Shown here piece after piece: positions 8,723-17,479 of a stretch of 64,000 nucleotides of DNA (position 1 is the stretch's first letter; every line of letters begins with the position of its first letter). The DNA is taken from the NCBI RefSeq assembly GCF_004346685.1, contig NZ_SMCO01000012.1:45910-109909 (forward strand), read 5' to 3'. The translations under genes and the position numbers were made by a program. The notes beneath the pieces were generated by a model, which saw only the letters and a list, made by a program, of their open reading frames with translations, did not search any database and was not told the DNA's origin. The stretch is from Sulfurirhabdus autotrophica (GTDB lineage Bacteria; Pseudomonadota; Gammaproteobacteria; Burkholderiales; SMCO01).

Positions 8723-10488
8723 TATTGTGCCGTTTGAGTGTTTTCATGGACAAACTGAATGCGATGCAAGTTGGCGTATACGCCATTTTGTTCTATCAGT
8801 TTGCGGTGATTGCCGATCTCTACAATGCGTCCTTTTTGCATGACAACGATGCGGTCGGCGTTCTCTATAGTGGAGAGGCGGTGGGCAATCACAATGGTAG
8901 TACGGTTTTGCATCAGGTTTTCCAGAGCGGCCTGCACATGGCGTTCGGATTGGGTATCCAGCGCTGATGTGGCTTCATCCAGAATCAGGATGGGTGCATT
9001 TTTGAGGATAGCCCGTGCTATGGCAATGCGCTGACGCTGACCGCCAGAAAGTTTAACGCCATTTTCACCCACCAATGTTTGCAAACCCTGAGGCATTTCG
9101 TGGATAAATTCCATGGCGTGTGCAGCTTCTGCAGCAGCGGTAATGGCTTCGATCGTTGCCTGTTGCTGACCATAGGCGATATTGGCAGCGACCGTGTCAT
9201 TAAATAGCACGACATCCTGGCTGACAAATGCAATATGACTGCGCAAGCTGGTTAGCTTGATGGTTGTGGTGTCGTACCCATCCAGTAAAATTTGGCCACT
9301 TGTCGGATGATAAAAGCGGGGGATCAAATTCACCAAAGAGGTTTTGCCGCTTCCAGACTGACCAACCAAGGCAACGGTCTCACCAGGTGCGATTTTAAGG
9401 GAGAAGTCTTTGAGTGCTAAATTATGAGATCCTGCTTCGTATTCCAGATTGATATTCTGAAATTCCAGTGCACCTTGTGTATGGGGGATTTCAATTGTTC
9501 CGCTATCCGGTTCGGGCTCTTTGTCCAATAATGCAAATACAATTTCAGCGGCGGCTAACCCTCTTTGCAGGGCCTCACTTACGCCGGTTAATCGTTTTAC
9601 CGGTGCCAGCAGCATGAGCATGGCAGTGATGAAAGAGACAAACCCGCCCACAGTGGTTTGATTGCCGCTTGACTGAAGCGTGGCAAAGTAGATGATCAAT
9701 GCCAAAGCAATGGCCGCAACAAGCTGTACAAGCGGCACGTTGGCACTGGCAGCTACAGTCTGTTTCATGCTGAAACGGCGTGCCCGGTTGGTCGCTTCTG
9801 AAAAACGCTTGATTTCATAGTCCTGACCTCCAAAAACCTTGACAACTTTATGCGCACCCAGCGTTTCATCCAGGACATGGGTGATATCACCTAATGCGCT
9901 TTGGCTGCTGCGACTCATTTCTCGCAAGCGTTTGCTGAATAATCTGACGATCAACGCAGTGATAGGCGCGATAGCGAAAGCGATTAAAGTGAGTTTCCAG
10001 TTCAGGTAAAGCATCCATCCCAATAAACCAAGGACTGTAAAAAAATCCCTGACTAAAACAGTAATGACATTTGTGCCTGCGGAGGTCACCTGGCTCACGT
10101 TAAATGCCACATTGGCAATCACTTCACCGGATGAGGCATTGTCGTAATAAGGGGTGGGTAGTGTAATCAGTTTCTGAAACATCAGGTTGCGAAGGTCTGT
10201 GACCAACTTGGTGGAGACCCAGTTCACAGTATAGTTACTGGTAAAGGTGAAAATGCCGCGTAGCAGAAACAACCCGATTAGCAGCAGGGGAATCAGTTTG
10301 ATGAGGGTTTGGTCGCGATTAACAAAACTGCCATCCAGCAAGGGCTTGAGTAATGCTGGTAAAGCCGGTTCAGTCGCGGCGACAGCGATTGTGCTTACGA
10401 CTGATACGGCAAAAACCCGCCAGTAGGGAAGAATGTATCGTAGCAAGCGCAGATACAAGTCTTTGCTGCTCATTTCCGAATTTGCCAT
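8722..10488 (-). CDS. msbA: Lipid A export ATP-binding/permease MsbA
   Basis: This half-size ABC exporter flips lipid A-core from the inner to the outer leaflet of the cytoplasmic membrane. From the ATG at 10488 it is 588 residues, the usual MsbA length. An upstream in-frame extension to 10770 overlaps the preceding gene and shows no family similarity, so I discarded it. About six membrane segments fill residues 15-320. The nucleotide-binding domain has Walker A GQSGSGKTS near 375, the signature LSGGQRQRIAIARA near 475, Walker B ILILDEATSALD near 500 and the switch His in IAHRLSTI near 530. It sits in the glycan operon between two GT4 genes, which fits its role. A separate promoter may lie in the 109-bp gap upstream. 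Confidence 0.9.
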   Translation of the reverse strand: MANSEMSSKDLYLRLLRYILPYWRVFAVSVVSTIAVAATEPALPALLKPLLDGSFVNRDQTLIKLIPLLLIGLFLLRGIFTFTSNYTVNWVSTKLVTDLRNLMFQKLITLPTPYYDNASSGEVIANVAFNVSQVTSAGTNVITVLVRDFFTVLGLLGWMLYLNWKLTLIAFAIAPITALIVRLFSKRLREMSRSSQSALGDITHVLDETLGAHKVVKVFGGQDYEIKRFSEATNRARRFSMKQTVAASANVPLVQLVAAIALALIIYFATLQSSGNQTTVGGFVSFITAMLMLLAPVKRLTGVSEALQRGLAAAEIVFALLDKEPEPDSGTIEIPHTQGALEFQNINLEYEAGSHNLALKDFSLKIAPGETVALVGQSGSGKTSLVNLIPRFYHPTSGQILLDGYDTTTIKLTSLRSHIAFVSQDVVLFNDTVAANIAYGQQQATIEAITAAAEAAHAMEFIHEMPQGLQTLVGENGVKLSGGQRQRIAIARAILKNAPILILDEATSALDTQSERHVQAALENLMQNRTTIVIAHRLSTIENADRIVVMQKGRIVEIGNHRKLIEQNGVYANLHRIQFVHENTQTAQ

Positions 10489-10543
10489 GTAGTGCTTACT
10501 TAATATCCAATAACTGATTGGTTTGGAAGCTGAAAAATGTTTG

Positions 10544-10549
10544 ATTATA
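10544..10549 (-). promoter_or_regulatory. Possible internal promoter of msbA (-10 box)
   Basis: A perfect TATAAT lies on the minus strand about 55 bp before the msbA start, in the 109-bp gap after the upstream GT4 gene. The region about 17 bp further upstream has only a weak TTCAGC-like -35. This is the only long gap in the operon, so an internal promoter that keeps msbA expressed independently is plausible. The call rests on one hexamer. Confidence 0.35.
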
Positions 10550-10597
10550 CCTGAGTTGCCATGGATGCTGAAACGGCTTCGTAACAGGCGAGCGAGC

Positions 10598-11731
10598 TCA
10601 GGAGGGCAGTAACGTTTTATACAGTTCCAGTAACTGGATTCCCATGGTATCCAGATTTCTGGTGGCCATGGTTTCTCTGGCCGCAGTACCAGTTGATATC
10701 TGCATTTCGGGTGACATAAGCTGATGCATATGGCGGACCAATTGCGGCAGGTCAAGCGCATCGCACACAAAGCCGTTTTTGCCCTGAATGATCAATTCTG
10801 CAGCACCGCTTTTAAGGCTGGTGATTACTGGTAAGCCGGATGCCATTGCTTCCAGAGCGACATTGGGGAATGGGTCGTAGAGTGTAGGGAGGACAAAAAC
10901 ATCAGCCGCGCCGTAATAGGGTTTGGTGTCTTGCTGGCCACCAGCAAAATGAATACGGCTGGATAAGCCCATAGTGTGCGACTGCGTCTTGAGAGAGGCG
11001 AGTTTTTTATCTTTGCCTACAATGAGCAAGTGGGCGTTTTCAGGCAATTGTTTCATGGCCTGTAGCAAAACCGGCAGCCCTTTTCTTTCAAATCCGGAAC
11101 CAACGAACAGAAACAGCGGCGCATCTTGGGGAATCTGGTATTGGTTGCGGATGGATTCCCGGTGTGCCAATTTAAGACGAGGGTGGTAGGCCTCAGTATC
11201 CACGCCACTATAGATAACATGTAATTTGGCTTCATCAAGACCAAAATAGCGCTGGATTTCTGCTTTCACCATGCTCGAATTGCAGATGACGGCCTTGAGT
11301 TGCGGGCTATGGAACATTTTTTTTTCAGCAGCCATCACATAGTGGTGATAGGGGTTCAAATTAATACCGAGTTTGCCGAATAGGCCCATGGTGCGTTTAC
11401 GTTGTGATAGCCATTCTCGGTGTACTCCATCCCCTGCACGGAAAACATCACAGCAAGAGAGGCGTTCGTGAGATTGGATCAGATCAAAGGTTTGGTGCTT
11501 GAGAGTGCGGCAAACGCACCGTGCAAACCCCCAGTCCCGCCATAAATTGCCGAAATATAAAGGGTCGCAGATTAAGTGCTCGCGCTCTACATTGGCATCC
11601 CAGCTACGGGTGATCAAGGTTAATTGAGCACCTTGACCTTGCAAAGCTTGTACAGCCCGTTCTACAAAGCGTTCTGCGCCGCCAAAAGCCGTGTACCGTT
11701 GACGAATAAGCGCAATTTTAATTGGTTTCAT
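10598..11731 (-). CDS. GT4 family glycosyltransferase (WaaG-like)
   Basis: This 377-residue GT-B glycosyltransferase has the glycine-rich motif QRYTAFGGAERFVERAVQAL at the N-terminus, FVGSGFERKGLPVLL before the donor domain, and PTLYDPFPNVALEAMASGLP near residues 282-301. The combination RQRYTAFGGAERF and SGFERKGL resembles the WaaG/RfaG branch, which adds the first glucose-type hexose to the inner core of LPS. I therefore favour a core hexosyltransferase without claiming the sugar. It overlaps the WaaQ-like gene by four bases at its start, so the pair is translationally coupled. Confidence 0.83.
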   Translation of the reverse strand: MKPIKIALIRQRYTAFGGAERFVERAVQALQGQGAQLTLITRSWDANVEREHLICDPLYFGNLWRDWGFARCVCRTLKHQTFDLIQSHERLSCCDVFRAGDGVHREWLSQRKRTMGLFGKLGINLNPYHHYVMAAEKKMFHSPQLKAVICNSSMVKAEIQRYFGLDEAKLHVIYSGVDTEAYHPRLKLAHRESIRNQYQIPQDAPLFLFVGSGFERKGLPVLLQAMKQLPENAHLLIVGKDKKLASLKTQSHTMGLSSRIHFAGGQQDTKPYYGAADVFVLPTLYDPFPNVALEAMASGLPVITSLKSGAAELIIQGKNGFVCDALDLPQLVRHMHQLMSPEMQISTGTAARETMATRNLDTMGIQLLELYKTLLPS

Positions 11732-12810
11732 CCTATTTTCAACATTTCCTGGACGGCGCTTAAAACCCGTTCAACAGGTATCGATGTCAGGCATTCACTT
11801 ACTTTGCTTCCTCCACACCCGTCATTCCCACAGGGGCGGCAGGTGTGGTTTGAGGTGATGATGCGATGAGGTGCCATCCAGGGCCCCCATTCTTTTTCAC
11901 CGCTAGGGCCAAATAAGGCCACCAAGGGCGTTTGCATGGCGGCAGCAATATGCATAGGGGCTGAATCCACCCCAATGAAACATTTTGCGGCGCCAGTTAA
12001 AGCGGCAAGTTGCTTTAAAGAAAGTTGGCCGGACAAATCAACAACAGGTTGCTTCAAGGGATTTAAAATTGCTCGCAGCATATCGCGTTCTCTGGTGTCC
12101 GGAGCCGCAGTAACAACAATAGCGTGTCCTTGTATCTGCAATGCCTCAATCAACTGAGACATTTTTTCAACCGGCCAGCACTTAAACAACCAGCGTGAAG
12201 TCGGGTGAAGGTGGATGAATTCACCGGCTTTCAGGCTATGCTGGGCAAGCAGATTTGCCATTGACGCGGAAGCTTCATTTCCGGGTGCGAGCACTAACTT
12301 ACGCTCATCTTCTTCAGGAAAAAGGCCAATACGTCGCAGTGCATCCAGATTAAGTTCGACAGTATGCCGTGGTGTGTTTCTGGGGAACGAATAAAGATGG
12401 GAAAAGCTGTCACCCCAGGAACGTCCCTTTTCCGGTAGTTTACGTGCCACACCATAACGTGCACCACATAGCCGTTTGATCCAGGCACCACGTGGGTGTT
12501 CTGTGAGATGAATGACGAGATCGTAGTTTCTGTTCCGCAAAGTGGAAAACAGCTTCCATTCTGCAGCGGCCTGTGTGAGCAGGCCCATTTTTTTCCATTT
12601 TCGGTCGACGCAGAGTACTTGGCTGATCGCAGGATGAAAAGTTAGCATTTCTGCTGTATCTTGATAAACCAGTGCATCAATTTCCAGATGGGGTGCATGA
12701 TTTTTTAAGACACTAAAAACCGGTGAAGAAAGCAAGACGTCGCCATGATGACGAAGTTTGATCACCAAAACACGGCGCAGGGAATTTAAGTCGATTGCAT
12801 CATTAACCAT
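11728..12810 (-). CDS. waaQ: Putative LPS heptosyltransferase III (WaaQ-like, GT9)
   Basis: The 360-residue protein is a GT9 member closest in pattern to WaaQ/RfaQ. The N-terminal motif is VLVIKLRHHGDVLLSSPVFS, where the RHHGDVLL form is typical of this branch. The donor motif VDSAPMHIAAAMQTPLVALF is at about residues 274-293 and is followed by GPSGEKEWGPW. WaaQ adds a branching heptose to heptose II of the inner core at the cytoplasmic face of the inner membrane. It is the first gene of a six-gene minus-strand run ending with DUF4254. No WaaC or WaaF homologue can be assigned with confidence among the other GT9 copies in the window. Confidence 0.82.
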   Translation of the reverse strand: MVNDAIDLNSLRRVLVIKLRHHGDVLLSSPVFSVLKNHAPHLEIDALVYQDTAEMLTFHPAISQVLCVDRKWKKMGLLTQAAAEWKLFSTLRNRNYDLVIHLTEHPRGAWIKRLCGARYGVARKLPEKGRSWGDSFSHLYSFPRNTPRHTVELNLDALRRIGLFPEEDERKLVLAPGNEASASMANLLAQHSLKAGEFIHLHPTSRWLFKCWPVEKMSQLIEALQIQGHAIVVTAAPDTRERDMLRAILNPLKQPVVDLSGQLSLKQLAALTGAAKCFIGVDSAPMHIAAAMQTPLVALFGPSGEKEWGPWMAPHRIITSNHTCRPCGNDGCGGSKVSECLTSIPVERVLSAVQEMLKIG

Positions 12811-12879
12811 GACGCGGACGATAGCAAAATTAGGCGAAAAAAGAAATGATTACTGCAAGAAATCAGGTGTAGATAGTGG

Positions 12880-13761
12880 TTATTTTTGTTGCTCTCTTGC
12901 CTGTTCAATCATGGTGCACATTTGCTCAATGCCTTTCAGAATGCGTGGGCTGGGGCGATTGATATAGTCAGCAGGAATAAAAAATAAAGTTTTGTGCTGC
13001 GTGGCTTGCAGTTTGGGCCAGCGCTGCCATTCATTGAGCCAGTCCGGCCGGGATTCTCCAATTCCACTGGTAATAATGGCTTCTGGGTTTGCTATTAAGA
13101 CGGCTTCCGTGCTGACATTGGGAGTCAGTGTAGGCAACTTGCCAAATATATTGCGGCCGCCACATAAACTGATGGCATCGCTGATAAAGTGCTGGTCGTT
13201 AATGGTAATCAGTGGATGGTCCCAGATTTGGTAAAACACGCTGACGGGTTTTCTGTTCGAGAAATTATTGCGCAACTTATTTAATTGATTGCGGAATGCA
13301 GTTGCGGCAGTCCGCGAGAAAGATTCTGTGCCAGCTAATCGGCCAAAATGTTCGATCGTAGACGGAATATCGGAAATTTTTTGAGGTTCGCTGTAAAAAA
13401 TAGGGATATGTAATTGCCGCAATTTTTCCAGTTGCGCATCGGGATTGCCGCTTTTCCAGGCAATAATCAGATCAGGATGGAGTGCGGCAATTGTTTCCAG
13501 GTCCAATGAGTTGGAAGTGCCGATTTTGGGTAGTCTTAGAGCGGCAGCTGGATAATCACTGTAATTTGCTACCCCCACCACACGCTCCCCGGCACCGGCT
13601 GCAAATAACAATTCGGTAGCGTGGGGGGCGAGGCTGATGATGCGGGTTGCTAGGCTAGCAAGTCTTACTTCGTTGGAAGTGTCGTCATGCACAATGATAT
13701 CTGCAATAGCTGTACTCGTGACGAGAAGCAGACATATTGCTGATATCAGCTTAACTAGCAT
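12880..13761 (-). CDS. btuF: BtuF-like cobalamin-binding periplasmic protein
   Basis: The 293-residue protein starts with a Sec signal peptide (MLVKLISAICLLLVTSTAIA) and continues as a helical-backbone periplasmic binding protein. RIISLAPHATELLFAAGAGE, VVGVANYSDYP and LDLETIAALHPDLII are characteristic of the BtuF / iron-siderophore binding family. BtuF passes vitamin B12 from the periplasm to the BtuCD ABC importer. It begins 9 bp after the btuB stop codon, so both should share the cobalamin riboswitch upstream of btuB. No btuC or btuD follows; the next genes are LPS genes. The partner importer must be elsewhere, or this protein serves another role in B12 handling. Confidence 0.83.
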   Translation of the reverse strand: MLVKLISAICLLLVTSTAIADIIVHDDTSNEVRLASLATRIISLAPHATELLFAAGAGERVVGVANYSDYPAAALRLPKIGTSNSLDLETIAALHPDLIIAWKSGNPDAQLEKLRQLHIPIFYSEPQKISDIPSTIEHFGRLAGTESFSRTAATAFRNQLNKLRNNFSNRKPVSVFYQIWDHPLITINDQHFISDAISLCGGRNIFGKLPTLTPNVSTEAVLIANPEAIITSGIGESRPDWLNEWQRWPKLQATQHKTLFFIPADYINRPSPRILKGIEQMCTMIEQAREQQK

Positions 13762-13770
13762 TTATTAATT

Positions 13771-15588
13771 TCAACGTGGTTGATATTGCAAGCCAACAAA
13801 TAAGTTGATACCCGGTGTGTTATATCCTTTCACCAGTTCATACCCTTTGTTAAACACGTTGTTGATACGGGCATTGAAGGTTAATTCTTTGCTCGCTTTA
13901 TAGCTTGTTGTTAAATTGATTAATCCATAACCACCCATCCGGCTACTGGAGGATTCAGTTCGTGAGTCGAAACGTGCATCACTTCCTGTTAATTCGCTCC
14001 CAATAGTCCAAGCACCAAATCCTTTGCTGAGGGTTATTGAACCGAATTGGGTGGCTCTATTTTGAAGTCTTTTGCCTGTTATTTCATCAATTGGTTTTTG
14101 CAACGTCAAATTTGCATGAAGAAGTACTCCTGCCAACTTCGTCTCAAACATGGCTTCCATCCCTGTAATACGCGCTTTGCTGATGTTGATAGGATAACCA
14201 AGCGTACTATCATACTGGATCAAGTCGTCAATTTTGTTTTCAAAATAGGTGGCGTCAAAGCGATTGTGTCCATTCGCATAGTGCATGCCTGCTTCTGTAC
14301 CTAGAGAGCGTTCTGGCTGAAGGTTCGGGTTGCTGAAGCCAGGGTAATAAAGGTCTTGGAAATTAGGTGCTTTGAACGCGGTTCCAGCTCCAGCAGTCAT
14401 GCGCCAATTTGGGTTGAAACGATATCCATAGCCCAGGTTCCCCGTATCATGCACGCCGAATTGGCTATTGTTGTCCCGGCGAGCACTAGCCTGGATGCTA
14501 TGGTCCCCCAAGTCGTTTTGGTAGACTGCAAAGGCAGAGCGCACGTTGCGATCTGTTTTATTATATGTAGTAGTACTGTCAACGTGTTGTTTGAGGTATT
14601 CCAGTCCGACTGAAACCTTTCCGATATCCAATGATAAATCATTTTGCCAGGTAATTTGATCTTGATCGCTTCGGGTATGTGAAGGGTAGGCTGTATTTAC
14701 GAAGGTGTAATCATCTTGTCCTCGGTTTAGTTTCAGTAAACTCTGCCATATCGAGGTAAACTGATTCTGGCTGTAAACAGAATAGGTGCGAAGCTTTTGG
14801 ATTTTTGTATCGTCCAATTTTGAATTGTAACCATCAAAATGTGCTGTGCCATCAACTAAAAAGATGTTGGCACCGATTTCGTGATCAGCATTTAAAGTAT
14901 GTGCAATCTTTGCTGAAAGATTGGTGTTGCGATATGGGTCACGGTCAGGATTGTAATAATTGCCGGCACCTGCATTTGTCGTCGAAAAAGTGTTGTTATA
15001 AAGATAACCTGTTTGCAGGTAGAAATTTGTGTTGCCAAAAGTGCTTCCAAAACCTGCATTCAGGTTTTGAGTCTGGTTAGAGCCAACGCCAGCGCTAATT
15101 GAAACACCTGGAGCATTTTTACCATTTTTGGTGAAAATCTGGATCACCCCGCCGATGGCATCAGAGCCATATAAGCTACTGGCAGGAGCGCGTACAATTT
15201 CAATTCGTTCAATCTGACTCAGCGGGATATGTTCCAATGCGGTTGTTCCAGCAGTCACATTATCGAGACGAACGCCGTCTACTAGGATCAGGGTGTGAGT
15301 GCTATTTGCGCCTCGCATGAAAATGGCGCTTTGCTGGCCAAGCCCGCCGGTAGTTTTGATCTCCACATTACCTTTGATCTGTAATAGCTCTGGCAAGGAT
15401 TGTTGTCCTGCTTTAGTAATATCATCCGAGGTGATTACTGTAGTGCTTTGGAGCGAGGTGCTGAGTTTTTGAGGTATGCGGCTGGCCGTGACAATAATGT
15501 CCCCGCCTTGAAAAGTGGTGATGTCATCTGCAAAAGCGGTTCCAGTGAGAGCCAAGCTTATTAGAGTAAGTTTAAAAGGGTATTTCAT
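13771..15588 (-). CDS. btuB: TonB-dependent vitamin B12 receptor BtuB
   Basis: From the ATG at 15588 the protein has 605 residues, close to the usual BtuB length. This start has AAGGAA six bases upstream. An ATG two codons earlier sits directly against that site, and the longer open frame beyond it runs through the riboswitch. A signal peptide is followed by the TonB box region (GGDIIVTASRIPQ), the plug domain (STTVITSDDITKAGQQSLPE, RIEIVRAPASSLYGSDAIGG) and a beta barrel ending in FVGLQYQPR with a terminal aromatic-rich strand. It imports cobalamin across the outer membrane with TonB energy. The riboswitch immediately upstream supports cobalamin rather than iron as substrate. Confidence 0.9.
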   Translation of the reverse strand: MKYPFKLTLISLALTGTAFADDITTFQGGDIIVTASRIPQKLSTSLQSTTVITSDDITKAGQQSLPELLQIKGNVEIKTTGGLGQQSAIFMRGANSTHTLILVDGVRLDNVTAGTTALEHIPLSQIERIEIVRAPASSLYGSDAIGGVIQIFTKNGKNAPGVSISAGVGSNQTQNLNAGFGSTFGNTNFYLQTGYLYNNTFSTTNAGAGNYYNPDRDPYRNTNLSAKIAHTLNADHEIGANIFLVDGTAHFDGYNSKLDDTKIQKLRTYSVYSQNQFTSIWQSLLKLNRGQDDYTFVNTAYPSHTRSDQDQITWQNDLSLDIGKVSVGLEYLKQHVDSTTTYNKTDRNVRSAFAVYQNDLGDHSIQASARRDNNSQFGVHDTGNLGYGYRFNPNWRMTAGAGTAFKAPNFQDLYYPGFSNPNLQPERSLGTEAGMHYANGHNRFDATYFENKIDDLIQYDSTLGYPINISKARITGMEAMFETKLAGVLLHANLTLQKPIDEITGKRLQNRATQFGSITLSKGFGAWTIGSELTGSDARFDSRTESSSSRMGGYGLINLTTSYKASKELTFNARINNVFNKGYELVKGYNTPGINLFVGLQYQPR

Positions 15589-15654
15589 GTTCATTTCCTT
15601 GTAACAGCAAGCGACCCCGCGAGCTGTGGGTTTGGGCAAGGAAATGCAGGGAAG

Positions 15655-15905
15655 GCGATGGCTAGAGCAAAACAGTCTCCTGGCCTGCTGCCTCCCGCAG
15701 CATTTCCACATATGTCTCCAGGCCGGTATCCGGGCTCGCAAGTTTTGACACATCGCCTTCCCAAGCTGATTGCTCAGTGGCTTTTTTGATGTGTCCGCAC
15801 TTGCTGACCGTTGCGGGGGCAGCACAGGCTTTATTCGCCAATTGGCAAATGCACCTGTTTCCCGTTTAACCCAACTTGCCAGATCGGCAAGTCGAGCACC
15901 TGAAG
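15655..15905 (-). ncRNA. Cobalamin riboswitch (B12 element)
   Basis: Read on the minus strand, this leader contains the conserved blocks of the adenosylcobalamin riboswitch in order: GGTGC near its 5' end, AAACGGGAAACAGGTGC at about 15851-15867, GCCACTGAGCAATCAGC with GGGAAGGCG at about 15755-15782, and the B12 box GCAGGCCAGGAGACTGT at about 15671-15687. Cobalamin binding is known to lower expression of downstream uptake genes. The element ends about 70 bp before the btuB start. I see no clear terminator with a T run in the gap, so control may be at ribosome access. Ends are approximate. Confidence 0.9.
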
Positions 15906-15938
15906 GGGGCGTATTCTACTGGAATTGCTTGAAGCTGA

Positions 15939-16484
15939 CTACTTTGCAGGAGAATCGGCTGTAGCCACGCGCACATAAAATCCGCAACGCTGGCCGGGAG
16001 TGGGGTTCTCCGGTACGCTATCAAAAGGGTAAATGCCTTTGCCCAGGCCATGGCTATCCTGTTCCACCAATTGGCGAATTGCGTCAATGGGGGTGGGGCT
16101 TTCAGAAAAAAGGCGGATGCCGATAGCGCCTTCTTTCTGGCGGGCTGAGTCGATATACATGCGGCGCGTAATTTCGTTAGTCAGTACATTCAGCAGTTGT
16201 ACCAGCTTTTCCAGATCGGCAACGATTTTACCCTGTTGAATCAACTTTCTAGCGAGATCGCGCGCGCCTGTCTGTATGAAAAACGGGTCGCTTAATGCCT
16301 CAAATAGCGTATTGAGTGCTTCGGCATCCTGAGGTAAATGAGGGCTGCCTGCCAAATGCAGCGCGATTAATTCCCGGGTAACGGGAACCTGGTCTGGGCG
16401 AGCTTCCGGTGGGACGCCTGCATTGACAACGGGACCTTTGGGCGCCCAGCGCTGTTTTATATAATCAAGTAAGAACATGGCCAT
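15939..16484 (-). CDS. Conserved-looking hypothetical protein
   Basis: I do not recognise this 181-residue protein. It has no signal peptide or membrane helix apart from a weakly hydrophobic MAMFLLDYI start. The middle third is alpha-helical in character (DLARKLIQQGKIVADLEKLV, LLNVLTNEITRRMYID). It starts 2 bp after the stop of the small gene at 16487-16816, so the pair is probably one transcription unit. It ends about 35 bp before the riboswitch of btuB. Codon use resembles the neighbours, which supports a real gene. Function cannot be inferred from the sequence or context. Confidence 0.65.
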   Translation of the reverse strand: MAMFLLDYIKQRWAPKGPVVNAGVPPEARPDQVPVTRELIALHLAGSPHLPQDAEALNTLFEALSDPFFIQTGARDLARKLIQQGKIVADLEKLVQLLNVLTNEITRRMYIDSARQKEGAIGIRLFSESPTPIDAIRQLVEQDSHGLGKGIYPFDSVPENPTPGQRCGFYVRVATADSPAK

Positions 16485-16486
16485 AA

Positions 16487-16816
16487 TTAAAAGTTTTCGA
16501 TTCTTGCAACATAACGGAATACGATGAGCCGGTAGAGATTTTCACCTACCTGAATATGTGAAGACTCTTTGCGATCAAGATTGATCGTTTCACCGCCATT
16601 TGCGGACAGAGATTTAAATCCAAACGCGTCATTTTCTATTAGCGCATCCAGAATTTCCTGTAATTCGTTTTGAGGAAGACTATCTCCCGTGTTGTTGATT
16701 AGCGAGCATGGCTTCCCTTTTTTTGTGGCGCCTTGTAGATGAATTGCATTCGCTCGCAGCGGATTATTTTCATCAAAATCTGCGTTTGGATCAACAAATT
16801 CCGAAATGTTGCTCAT
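16487..16816 (-). CDS. Small hypothetical protein
   Basis: This 109-residue acidic protein is not recognised. The N-terminal 25 residues are rich in Asp, Glu and Asn (FVDPNADFDENNPL). A helical stretch follows (QNELQEILDALIEN), and the end is more beta-like (SHIQVGENLYRLIVFRYVAR). It has no signal peptide and no Cys pairs. It is transcribed divergently from the zapB-like gene and precedes the unknown gene at 15939-16484 with a 2-bp gap. The tight spacing suggests that the two products act together. Confidence 0.6.
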   Translation of the reverse strand: MSNISEFVDPNADFDENNPLRANAIHLQGATKKGKPCSLINNTGDSLPQNELQEILDALIENDAFGFKSLSANGGETINLDRKESSHIQVGENLYRLIVFRYVARIENF

Positions 16817-16916
16817 GATTAAGTGCCTAAATAATATGTCAAAATGGTAGTAAAATACTTTTAAAAGATTCTGTTACCAGTTGACTTAACAAGATTTTTC
16901 CAATTATAGTGTGCGA

Positions 16917-17117
16917 ATGGAATCTGAACTCATAGCGCTTGAAGAGAAAATAAACCAATTTGTCCAATTGTGCCAGCGTTTGCGCACAGAAAATGTGCAA
17001 CTGCGACAGCAATTGGTGACGGTGGTTAATGAAAACAGGCAGTTATCCGAAAAAGTGAACGGGGCTAAGATTCGCCTTGAAACATTATTGAATCAAATTC
17101 CTGAAGGTAACGAATGA
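16917..17117 (+). CDS. ZapB-like small coiled-coil protein (TIGR02449 type)
   Basis: The protein is about 66 residues, nearly all one amphipathic helix with heptad spacing (ALEEKINQFVQLCQRLRTEN, VQLRQQLVTVVNENRQLSEK). Small coiled-coil proteins of this type directly precede zapA in many proteobacteria and are annotated as TIGR02449, with a likely role as ZapB-like partners in Z-ring organisation. I chose the ATG at 16917; a GTG two codons earlier (16911) is also possible because neither has a clear Shine-Dalgarno site. It overlaps zapA by four bases (ATGA), so translation is coupled. Function is inferred from context and the coiled coil. Confidence 0.75.
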   Translation: MESELIALEEKINQFVQLCQRLRTENVQLRQQLVTVVNENRQLSEKVNGAKIRLETLLNQIPEGNE

Positions 17118-17425
17118 GCGCCGAATTTAAGGGTCTGGATGTGACGATCATGGGTCGCGAGTTTCGTGTGGCCTGTCCAGAAAATGAACAACATTCACTG
17201 CTGGCTTCTGTCGATTACCTGGACAAAAAAATGCGAGAAATTCGTGATACCGGTAAGGTGATCGGTATTGAACGTATTGCCATTATGGCAGCGCTGAATA
17301 TTACGAATGATCTCCTGTCTTCACGGGTTCCCAGTGATTTTGACGTAGGGGATTTTAAGCGTAGAATAGATGCATTGCAGGCGCAGATTGATCAAGCAAT
17401 GTCTGAGCAGGACGAGTTGTTTTAA
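17114..17425 (+). CDS. zapA: Cell division protein ZapA
   Basis: The 103-residue protein matches ZapA: a small N-terminal globular part with LDVTIMGREFRVACPENEQ and LLASVDYLDKKMREIRDTGK, then a helix GIERIAIMAALNITNDLL and a C-terminal coiled coil (FKRRIDALQAQIDQAM). ZapA binds FtsZ filaments at mid-cell and bundles them. The length is normal for the family. It overlaps the zapB-like gene and is followed by the 6S RNA gene and fau, the arrangement conserved in many beta- and gammaproteobacteria. Confidence 0.9.
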   Translation: MSAEFKGLDVTIMGREFRVACPENEQHSLLASVDYLDKKMREIRDTGKVIGIERIAIMAALNITNDLLSSRVPSDFDVGDFKRRIDALQAQIDQAMSEQDELF

Positions 17426-17479
17426 TTATCTGCAAAAGTAAGTGCTAATAAGCGGCTTACATCTCTCAAGATTTTTCGA

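Noticed and set aside
10489..10770. In-frame N-terminal extension of msbA by 94 codons
   Set aside because: It overlaps the upstream glycosyltransferase gene, has no resemblance to MsbA and contains many Trp and Cys residues; the ATG at 10488 gives the normal length.
15589..15825. In-frame extension upstream of btuB
   Set aside because: It runs through the cobalamin riboswitch and precedes a clear signal peptide with a proper ribosome site.
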